Shown here: piece after piece, positions 26,672-38,600 of the stretch | Layout: each line of letters starts with the position of its first letter | How positions within the stretch are numbered: the stretch's first letter is position 1 | Assembly (NCBI GenBank): GCA_944472135.2 | Contig: OX235270.1 | Coordinates: 132,351,632 to 132,415,631, forward strand | DNA from: Trichobilharzia regenti | Taxonomy: Eukaryota > Platyhelminthes > Trematoda > Strigeidida > Schistosomatidae | Direction: 5' to 3' | DNA: 64,000 bases | Position numbers and translations under genes: made by a program | The notes under the pieces: model-generated | Seen by the model: the letters and a program-made list of their open reading frames with translations, nothing else | Database searches by the model: none | Told to the model about the DNA's origin: nothing

Positions 26672-29600
26672 ATGTTTAATTACTTCCGGAAACTATCTTA
26701 ATCGAATCACTAACAGCCTTTTTATAACCAACTGCAAACTAATTTCAAAAAATATCGTCGCATACCAGGAGGAATAGTACCACTTTACACCTGATTACGA
26801 CTGAGTGAATATGTGCAGTGAACACCAACTGCTAGCTGCTAAGCAACTTTTATTGCTGACTAAAGTGGAAATAAATAATATGACTACTAGCCAACGAGGA
26901 ACGGCACAACTGTCAGTCATAATATTCATTGAAATTTGCGTTGCATAGTATTCGAACTAGATGGCTGTTGGCTTGTGATCTTTAGTTCTTTATATGTACT
27001 AGCAAAAAATGACAGGTAACGATGTTTCCATTCAAGCAACAAAATATCAAGTTGATTGTCTCGAACATGTTGATTAATTATGCTCAGCACTGATAACTAA
27101 ACTAAAGCTTTATTCACACTTACGAAAATATCGTTTTACATTAGCTACAACAGATTCATCATAACTCTGATACAAGCAGGATTTATTTATTCACTTCGTC
27201 TTTATTTTTTTATGTCATACAACCAATCGGTTTTTAACATCTCCGACGATCCCAACAAGCAAGCCTCTACACCTACTCATGTGACTTACACCAATAAGCA
27301 AATATATCAAGGACAGATGACCAGTTTTTTAACTACCTACAACCTAATTACTTATCCAAGTATTGGTTTATAGGGATTTGGTTGATTGGTTATAGGATTC
27401 CATCATGAGCTGGCACTGGTTAGAGAACCATTGGAAAACCTGGGAGTACTGGACAGTTGTTTCGTCCTACTTTGCCACTCTTAAACAGTACGCACCCAGC
27501 AGGGTTCGAACCCAGGACCTTCTGGTTACAGTGGGAAGTCGTGACCAGTAGGGTGCAGCAGGTCGGGTGTGAGGACAAATACTCGCCGAGGACATTGGCT
27601 AGCGGTTGCGCTATGTCCTGAATTAGCAGAAGTTAGAATTCATGGGCCATTGGATCGGGTCCCAGTGGCTTAACGTTATACGAGCTCGCCTTGTAACCAG
27701 AGGTCCTGCGTTCGAACCCCGCTGGGTGCGTACTGTTTAAGAATCCCAAAGTAGGACGAAACAGCTGTCCAGTACTCCCAGGTTTTCCAATGCTTCTCTA
27801 ACCAATGTCAGCTCATGATGAAATCCTATAACTAATTACTTATCATTGATCGTGCTGGGTGAACACAGCACGTGTCTCAGCAGTCACAATCGAAGGAAAT
27901 TCACTGCCTCGCTGATTAACTTGGCCGCTTTGCCTTTCACTCCACACCTGACTTCAATATTGCCTACCTCGTTATACCACTCAACACGGGAGATAGAACG
28001 CAGGAACCTACAATCAACACTCAGCTAGCCAACCTTTTCATGTCTTCCACTACCAATGGTCACGTCTCACTCACACACAAAAATGAGGATGGAGCGAACT
28101 ACTGACCATCATACACCTACTTTGGTAGAAAGCCAACCGGATATCACGTCTACACCACAAATGGCGTAGGTCAGCATATCCCAAACCAGCCTTCTGTGTC
28201 CGTGCTGAGATTTCGTCAGCCAGTTGATCGCTCATGGGACTGATTCAACTCCCCGAATAAGCGAAGTGGTCAACACACTACACCACTCAACTCCTCCACT
28301 CCCCATCTTTAGGCTAGGAATCAGTGTAGTCCAGTCTCGTAGCACCACCTTACATTCCACGGAGGGAGGGAATCACAACCCAAACATTCGGAGATTGCTG
28401 CTCCTCAACGCGTTCAGAAGACGCTGAAGTTTGGCAGCGTCTTCCTCACCTACCAACAAGGACTATATCATCTGCATATTCCTAGTCAACCAGATTATTC
28501 CCTCATGGTAACAAGTCAACCCCTGAGTCGCTGAAGTTAGCAGTCAAGCTCCATTAAGTCGATTAGTACATGTATAGTGAAATTAAACAGAAATGGGAAT
28601 AGTGTTGGACATCCCTGACGGACACCACTAGTTGTCACCACTCCAGATGACAACTCCCCCACTACGATCTCACCTGCCTGACACCATGTGTTCCAGTAGA
28701 GTTAGTGTCTTCTTCAGTGTGATGTATTTTCTCGACATCCCCTTCACAACCAAACATCGCCACAGTCCTTCTGGGTCGACGGAATCGAATCCCGCTTTCA
28801 GGTCAAGAAATATGACGATTGTTGAACGCCGGTAATTATGACAGCTGTGTTCCAGAATCTGTCGAAGGGTGAAGATATAATCATTACATCCTTTTCTTAG
28901 TCTGAAGCCAGCCTGGTTTCCAAGGAGTTGCTCCTCCCAAGCATCACTTAGTCTACGCGTGATTATTGGGCCTAGAACTTTAGATGTCATATTAGTCAAG
29001 CTAGTCCCCCCGTGATTATCACAGAAAGACTTGTCTCCCTTCTTGTATATCAGGATAATCAATCACTTACACCAACCTGACGGGACTTCTTCTGATTTCC
29101 AGACGCTGGCTAATACCTTAGTTGACGCAGACAGTAAACTGTTCCCAGCGTCCTTAAACATCTCTGGAGTCATTCTATCAGGTCTCGCTCTGCATTGTCT
29201 CATTTCGAATTTGAGACAGCCTTTGCAACCCCACTTTCAGTCGGAACACCAACATATACTGAGGTAGATAAAATTTACTTGTTGATTATAGGATGTTACT
29301 GATTATGTGCACTGGTGTAAAGTTTCAAAATGCAGGGATATGCATTATTGGCCTCGGCACTCGACTGACTTTCAGTCAATAGATCCCAGTCTCGAATATG
29401 ATTCTAGTTATTTCAGTCTAAGCGACTGGGTAGTCTGCACATTATACATATGGTTTATAGTTTTGTTGTACACAAGCAACCTGTTTAGCACTGAGTTCTA
29501 ACAAAAACCTGATTTAAATCTAAGACTAGTAATTTACTGTTTTATATTCTGAACAGAAATGATGCCCTCAAAATCAATCAATCCATCTTCATCAGCTGAG

Positions 29601-32600
29601 CGTTAACATTTTTACTACGGCGAGAAAATCCGGTGTAAAAAGAAATCATGTACTTCTCAACAGAAAACTAAGCAAAATAAATCTTACCAATAAATTCAGC
29701 TCGGCGTTCTTTAGTTTCAGCTAACATCGATGATGGAATAGCATCTTGTCTTACAGTTAAACTATTAGACATTAAAAAAGAAAAGTAATACTAAGAGAAT
29801 GTATGATATCTCGCAAAATGATATTGACAACTAAGAAGTGAATAATAACAATAATAATATAACTTATTTATCGAATCAACTGCAAACACGTATAATAGAA
29901 GTGATTCAACACCCGTCCACCCGGATATCTGGAAAATTACACTAACCTTAGGACAATAGAAGAGAACAAACAACCTCAAGTGTTGAGGTCGTATGGTTAT
30001 AACTGATATGATTATGATCAATACTGACTTTTCATATGAACTGTGATCAAGATTTGACCGAACAGTTCCAAAATAATTGGGCGCCGAGAGAGAAGTAGAC
30101 ATTTGTAAAAAATTATACTTGTAAAATCTCAGCGAAATTGAAATGATTAATTCCAACGTTTCGTTCGACGATCTGGTCCGAATTTCTTCAGAGAAATTAA
30201 TCGAGATGTCCTTTTATATATAAACCTCTGTTATGTTAATTTCGATTAATTTCCCTGAAGAAGTTCGGAACAGATTGCCGAACGAAACGAATCAATCATT
30301 TCAATTTCGCTGAGATTTTACAAATACATTTTTTTTTACAAATGTCCCTTTCTTTACCTTGGCCATAGTTATGTTCCTTTATTTTATTTTTATTGTACCA
30401 ATTGAATTCATTCCACTTCACTTCATCTTTGCTGTCTTTATACTGTTACCATCATCACACTGTAAATTTTTAGACAACACTCGACCTACAATTTTAAAAC
30501 CTTTACACCAGTTCACTTATTTGATAGACTCTAAAAGTTTTGTAATCCATCCACTTCAACTCTACCCCCGCCCACCCTTGGTGCATCATTTTAATTATCC
30601 TAATTCTTATCATGTGCATATTGACTGAGCAATTTCTAATGCCACTTAATGCTTTTTTCCGTAATGTAGTTACGACTCTACAGCTTCGAAATGAAGCAGT
30701 TGAAAAGAGATATTTCTTCGCTGAACAAAAAAAGCTGTTTTTCCTTATGAATTAATGGGTATATTTCGCTAATTTTTTAACAGTCAAGTAGTGGGATAAA
30801 TGGAATAAAATCGCATTATGCTACTTCATTTGTTTAATAAATCAATAAGAATGCATTACTCACTCACATGCTTCAGAAATCTAATAGAATACACTACTTG
30901 GATAATTGAAACCATCTGCTCTAGAATTCACACCCTCCTCAACGATTTCCAGTCTGGCGCTAACTATTTACCATAATAAGTCTTCAAATGACTAAAGCTC
31001 GACACCTGAAAAAGCTATGACCTCATAATTGAGTTGTACTTATAATTCCACAATTAGTCTGACATAATTCAAATTTCAAGTCTTTTCAGTAACTGCGGTA
31101 AGTGCATGAATATGAGTACAAACTTATGTTCCAATATACCAATCAGGCAAACAGACAAATATGTATTTCAGTCTAGAGGTTTGTGTAGAAAATACACAAA
31201 AGCAGGACAAGCTAATATTATTTAACTGATACTTCACTAAATTATCGAACTTTTAACCTTATACTAACAAAATTCAGATGGTTGAACGGTAATGAAAAAA
31301 TGAAATCATTCCGAAATTGAGAGAAGAAATTTATACATTTAAGTCATTTATAACTCGGTGGGAACATCACTCACTGAGGAATGCAGGCACATCTAGATGA
31401 CGAGTCCCCAAAATAGGACGGAATGTGCATCCTGGATTCCACTGCTAGTCACCATCCACCACCAATTAACTTCCATTTATAATTTATTTTCATAAATTCA
31501 ACTGCTGATCTGTATCTACTGTCATTTTATGTTTCAGTCAGAAACAACATCTGAGTCATTTTTATTTATCCTTCTGTATTAAACAATTGTATTATAAATC
31601 TCAGTGTACTTATCAATTTCGCATTATCTATCACTCACCACCAGATATATAGATCAGAAATTCAAAGATAACATTCGATTCCTCTGACCACACTCTCATT
31701 TCTTGTATTCAGACATAATTTCCAACGGAATGCTCAGTCTTACCACCTTCTGTAGATTTGTTTTATGCATGAGACAAAACAGGGCTGAGGGCAGGTAATG
31801 CGTGTTAATTTACATGTGTTTGCCTTTGAAAGCTACTAAAGAAACACCCTAGAATGCAGTCGGATGATGAGAACTAATGCACAAAAAATCAACGAAGACA
31901 TCAAAAAACAGATTTCAGTAGAAAGGATAAATAGCCCCATTTAACGGGATCATGTGATATTGCCTCTATGGCAAAGGCAGAAAGAACTTCAGTCACAATT
32001 CTCCTAGGCTGAGCAAAATACAATGACATTGGTAAAAACCAATGATTGGAAACAATTGGTGATATGGCTCAAAATCGTTCTCAGTGGCTAGCGCAGATGC
32101 ATCCACTCCTTGTGACTTATGATCTCCAATGAAACTGTTTTCTCCTTCGTTATTACTCCTTTGTCTCACACCTCTGTTTACTGTCTCTATTATGCATTTC
32201 TTCTACTTTCTTCTCTTGCTTTGTGTGCTACACGGAGTGTGGCGACTTGAACTTCCGCACATTTGTGCAAAGTTCCATGTCGAAAACAGACAGACAGAGA
32301 CAATGACGTAAAAAGGAGTCAATAATAATAAAAATTAGAAAACAAAAAATTCATTATACAACTTAATGTACCCGAATGGCTCCTCAAAGTAAACAGCTGT
32401 CTCACCAATCAGATCAATTATTCCTGTACTGTTAGTTTCTTTACTCATAGGAATATTAATAAAGGCTGAGTTAAAATTGAGCTTAGATCTAAAAAAAATT
32501 AAAAATATATATATATATATATCACAAATAATACAACCTCAGTATTTTAAAAAAAATTTATGAATAGTAACGAAGTCTAATGCCTCCAAGTTGACCCAGA

Positions 32601-35600
32601 TAATATCTCTTCTGAAAGAGGGAGGTGACAATGGGATTGATAGCTGGTTCATCAGTTGATTTTATTTCTTCAAAATAACGCTTACTACTCTCAGCCATTA
32701 TTATCAGTTACTTTCAATCGATCGAGCTGCGAACCTATATTAGTTGAGGTGGCTAAGACACGAGTTACGCACGCCAAACCATCACCTTCCTTCCTTCCTG
32801 GAACAGCGGTATTAGCTGACACTAGATTAGGCCAGAAAAGCTTAACGGGTGATCAGGACAAAACCTGACAACGGTCTATGAGGTTTGAGCCAAAAATTTA
32901 GGGAAGTGCAGGTTGCCTCGTTAGGGTCTTCAGAACTCTAAGAACCAATGGCTAGAGACTATTAGTGATAAGGTTCAAATTGTTCTCAATGGCGCAGATG
33001 CATGGGCTTTTTGTAATCTAAATCCAGTGTAGCCTCATGTTTCTCCATATTGTTAATCTTCTCTCTCACCTTTCCATACACAATAGTTCTTTTTTCTCTT
33101 CTCTACTTTTGTGCGGTTCATGTAGTGAGGCAACTTGAACTGCTGAAATTTCGCGCAAAGTTCTACGTTGAAAGCCAGTCAGCCAATTATTTTGTACTAA
33201 TTGACATTTTCTTATAATTATACTTTTTTCTCTTGTGTGAATATAACATTAACTACAATTATTAGTGTGTCCTTAATTAAGTAGCATCTAGGGAAATTAT
33301 ACAACGGCTGTGTAATGGTGGCAGACAGGGGATATCCCTGATTATCGTGACCATAAAAGTTCGTGTGATGCCTTATCGAGCAATTATCTGAGGAAATACA
33401 CGACCTGCTATGTTAAATAAAAACCAGAAAAGCCCAATTATTACTCTACATGCATTTGCACATAATCACAGTATCGAATGATGCGACATATGTCCTGGAT
33501 ATATGTAAAAATATACTAGAAAACAAAAGAAAATTATAAATTTATTATTATAAATTAAATATAAATTTAGGAAGTGTGAATATACTGATATGATCATGAG
33601 TATTAAATGGCGCTCGATACCACCCAGTTATTAATACTTTAATTACATGTAATCGAATACACTTGCCTAATTATTATTATTATTGTTTCCTTAGGTTTCT
33701 AGTAGAACATAGGGCTTCAACTGCAGGTCTCCACTTGCTTCTATCTTCCTTCTGCTGTACTTTTCACCTGCATCCATGTTAGTCCATACTCTTTCAACTC
33801 CTCTTCACACGATCTCCTCCATGTCACCCTTGCACTGACGCCCCACTCGCCGCTTCCCTTTCGGCCTGGTTCCACTCGAGCAATGGCCTGACGCGCGATG
33901 TCACTCAGCGGTCTCCTCAGCGAGTGTCTGATCCATCTCCACTTTCTCCTGCATATTTGTTGGTTGGCGATTGGTTCTTGCTTTGTTTGTTCCCTTAATT
34001 CCTTGTTGGTGATTCTTTCCGGCCATTTGATCTTCAGTATTGAGCCAGCGAAGACAGTTGTTAATAAAGGTCTGCAACAGGCTGTTGGAAATATTCTTTG
34101 TGACCCGCCAAGTTTCTGATCCGTATAGAAGAACTGACTGACTTGACGTTTGTATTGAAAATCCGAATTTTGTTGGTGATGCTGAGTGACGAAGATTTCC
34201 AGATTGATTTCAGGTTAATGAATGTGTTTCTCGCTGGCCTTCCCGGTTCTCGCTCGATTTGACATCCTCATCCGTTCTGACTGTCTGTAGTTGAGACAAT
34301 GTTCCCTAGATAAGTGAATGAAGTAACCTCTTTCAAATCCCTCCCGTTGATGGTGACTGACGTTGGATGTTGTTGCTGTTGTTGGTTGGTTATTTTCATC
34401 ACCTCCGTCTTGTCTATGTTTACCAGGAGTCCTGTCTTCGCTGGCTGCTTCTTCGACCAGTTTGTCGGTTTTTGTTCGCTTGTAAGTCTTCGATTGTGTG
34501 ACATCAAACATAAATCATCCACGCACGAAATCCAGGTCTCCTAGGTTCTTCGTGTCGGTTTAGGATATCCCTGTCTTCTCGTTTCCCACTGTCTGACGCA
34601 TAATCCAGTCAGTCCACCACAATCAGGAATATCATTGTGTGACTGCTGTGTTTACTCCAAACGCCTCGCTGAGTTTTCCGTTGTGGATCACTTGACATGT
34701 TCCGTTGTCGTACAGCTGTTGAATAAGGTTGATGAATATTTGGGGTACGCCGTAGTACTCGAGTAGTTTCCAAATTACTTCGCGGTCAACGCTACGCTGT
34801 CGAAGGCCTTCTCAAAGTCTATAAAGTTGAGGTAGAGGTTTGATTGCCATTCCATGCTTTGTTCGGTGATGATGATGCTACGTAGAGTTGCAATTTGGTC
34901 AGAACAAGAATCGCCTTTCGTGAATCCAGCTCGTTCTGGTTGGAGTTCTGCATCCAGTGCGTCCTTTATTCTCTCCAGTATGATGCGACTCAGAATTTTA
35001 CTTGGTGTCGACAGGAGCATGATTCCTCGCCAGTTCTTGCAGAGTCTTAAGTAGCCCTCCTTTGGTAGTTTGACGAGGTAAACTTTCCTCTAGTTGAGAC
35101 GTGGTTTCAGCTAACGGAATTTTCAGGCCACTTCTAGTAAAGGTGATCAACACCGATCCTAAGTTTTCACGATAACATTAGATTTTCTTATTATTAATAA
35201 TAATACTAAGCTGAAATTTTATCTCCATACCAGTGACATAAATACCTCTTAGAAAATAACGTATAAGTTTTTTTAGTTTTATTTAAGGCATACTACCGAA
35301 ATGAAGATAAGGCAACGTGAAAATGTCAAAAACGAAACAAAAAGAGACGACGTAAGAAGTGAGACCATGGGGACCCATAAAATTACATTTGATTACCTTA
35401 TTTGTTTCAGAACACGAACATGATCTGCTCCCTGTCGGTCGAGTTTATTTATAAATGCAAGCCGTGGTATTTTATAACGTTCCATCTGCCTGGTTACTGT
35501 GAGGGTTTGACATTGGACTCCACCAACAGCACACAATACGAGGACTGCACCATCGAGTACTCGAAGTGCTCTTTCAACTTCCACAGTAAAATCAACATGG

Positions 35601-38600
35601 CCAGGCGTATCAATGAGATTTATGGTACAGTCTTTCCAAGTAGTAAATGTTGATGCTGACTGGATCGTAATACCGCGAAGTCTTTCCAGTTCCATTGAAT
35701 CCATTACGGCTCCGACTCCATCTTTTCCTTTAACCTAGATTGTGAAAATAACAATACAACACCAAATATACCTGGGAGAAATATAAACTCAAATAATTAA
35801 TGGGGCACTGCCTTCAGGAAAAACATCAACGCTTACTTATTAAAGTGCGGATGAGCAATATTTATTCAATTTGCATTCTGTTTCATTTATCCAGAAATAA
35901 TTTTTAACTTTATACCTTTTGCGCCACATCACGAAGTAGTGCACTCGTATGTACAATTTCGTGCCCACTTTATATGACTACCAATGATCTAGTGGAGTTG
36001 GGTTATGCTATGTGCCACCAAAAATATCTTCAATGCAATTTGTGCACATATTTAAGCCGATGAACGTCTTCTACGGATCTGTTCAGATTATCATCTGTTC
36101 CTGGTCAGTACTAGCTTCAGGAAGAAAGACATTGTCTAATCTGGCGAGCTCCATCACCAAATCAACGTAGGACTCAAATGAACCACATAGCAATAGGCTA
36201 GCGCTGGTGAGGGGCAGTAGAAGACCACCGTTCCTTCTGGAATACGTTTGTAGACTCCGATGACGCGCTGGTTCGTGCACATTTACGGTTACGATTAAAC
36301 AGAAGTCGAAACTGATAGTATCAAACCAGTTACGCCTCCAACTAGATCAAGATACTGACTCCCTACTTCAGCAAGAAATAGCTAAACATGTATGTATATG
36401 AAATGGATAGCAAGACTCCTCCTGGGGATGTCTGGAACAGTATACAGTTAGCTGGGTACACAGTTGTTTATGACCTGAAGCCAGAAGGTAGGAAGAGTTA
36501 TCGGATTTCCACTACCTCATCCGAACTGATTAATGAAAGAAGACTGATTCCAGCGAGCTCCGAGTATGATGAGGAGCGAAAGCTGCTCACTCGCGAAATA
36601 AATAAGAAGTCTGTGCAGCGACCAAGAACAGTTGTGGGCGACAAAAGCGAAAGAGATGGAAAAGGCAACGGCGATTGGCAACACCAGACAAACATTTAGA
36701 CATGAGGGAAACAGATGGCGAAAGGCAAATGATAAGTGAAATAATCTCTGAGAAAAGTGGCACTACGACTAGCTTTGAGGATAAACAACTGGAATGCTGG
36801 AAAGAACATTTTTAGGAGCAATTTAATTGGTCCAAATCCACGCTCAACTTACCCAGCAGCCAACACCTCACTATACGGCATATAGACACCAGCCCTAAGT
36901 GGGGTTACAAAAGCTGTCACTAGTTTGTAACTAAGCGAAGCAGTGAGACCTAATAGAATGACTCCAGAGATGTTTAAGGACGCTGGGAACAGTTTACTGT
37001 CTGCGTCAACTAAGGTATTAGCCAGCGTCTGGAAATCAGAAGTAGTCCCGTCAGGTTGGTGTAAGTGATTGATTATCCTGATATACAAGAAGGGAGACAA
37101 GTCTTTCTGTGATAATCACGGGAGGACTAGCTTGACTAATATGACATCTAAAGTTCTAGACCCAATAATCACGCGTAGACTAAGTGACGCTTGGGAGGAG
37201 CAACTCCTTGGAAACCAGGCTGGCTTCAGACTAAGAAAAGGATGTAATGATTATATCTTCACCCTTCGACAGATTCTGGAACACAGCTGTCATACTTACC
37301 GGCGTCCAACAATCATCATATTTCTTGACCTGAAAGCGGGATTCGATTCCGTCGACCCAGAAGGACTGTGGCGATGTTTGGTTGTGAAGGGAATGTCGAG
37401 AAAATACATCACACTGAAGAAGACACTCACTGTACTGGAACACATGGTGTCAGGCAGGTGAGATCGTAGTGGGGGAGTTGTCATCTGGAGTGGTGACAAC
37501 TAGTGGTGTCCGTCAGGGATGTCCAACACTATTCCCATTTCTGTTTAATTTCACTATAGATGTACTAATCGACTTAATGAAGCTTGACTGCTGACTTCAG
37601 CGACTCAGGGGTTGACTTGTTACCATGAGAGAATAATCTGGTTGACTTGGAATATGCAGATGATATAGTCCTTGTTGGTAGGTGAGGAAGACGCTGCCAA
37701 ACTGCAGCGTCTTCTGAACACGTTGAGGAGCAGCAATCTCCGAATGCTTGGGTTGTGATTCCCTCCCTCCGTGGAATGTAAGGTGATGCTACGAGACTGG
37801 AGTACACTGATTCCTAGCCTAAAGATGGGGAGTGGAGGAGTTGAGTGGTGTAGTGTGTTGACCACTTCACTTATTCGGGGAGTTGAATTAGTCCCATGAG
37901 CGATCAACTGGCTGACGAAATCTCAGCACGGACACAGAAGGCTGGTTTGGGATATGTTGACCTACGCCATTTGTGGTGTAGACGTGATATCCGGTTGGCT
38001 GTCTACCAAAGTAGGTGTATAATGCTCAGTAGTTCGCTCCATTCTCGTTTTTGTGTGTGAGTGAGACATGGCCATTGGTAGTGGAAGACATGAAGAGGTT
38101 GGCTAGCTGTGTTTGATTGTAGGTGCCTGTGTTCTATCTCGTGTTTTGGCTGGTGTAATGTCGTGATTAGTATTGAGGTTAGGCTTTGAGTACTAATGAA
38201 GTAGGGGAAAACAATGGACGAGACTGTGAAGTTACAGCGGTTGAGATGGTTAGGACATGTGTCACACATACCTAGCCATCGCCTTCCTCGACGGGCAATG
38301 GCAGCTGACATAGGCTAAATGAATTTGGGAAAAAGCTAGTCGTGGTCAAACCAAAACATTCCTTCCTCAGTCAATGAAATCCACAACAGTTAGTTTAAGC
38401 CATGCTGGGACGTATAGATTCCCTGTTTAGACCCTCAGTTCGATGGAAACTAATGAAATCTCGAGGCAATTGATGATGTATCTCAAAATCGTTTTCACTG
38501 ATGGCGCAGATGCAATCACTCATGATTTGCAATACCCAATAAAATTACATTGTTCTCGCATATTATTATTCTTTTTGCTTCAAATTCCTGTTTATTCTCG

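Noticed and set aside
36083..36280. 65-codon minus-strand ORF as an upstream GFM1 exon or new gene
   Set aside because: It is the antisense shadow of the RTE endonuclease read on the plus strand.
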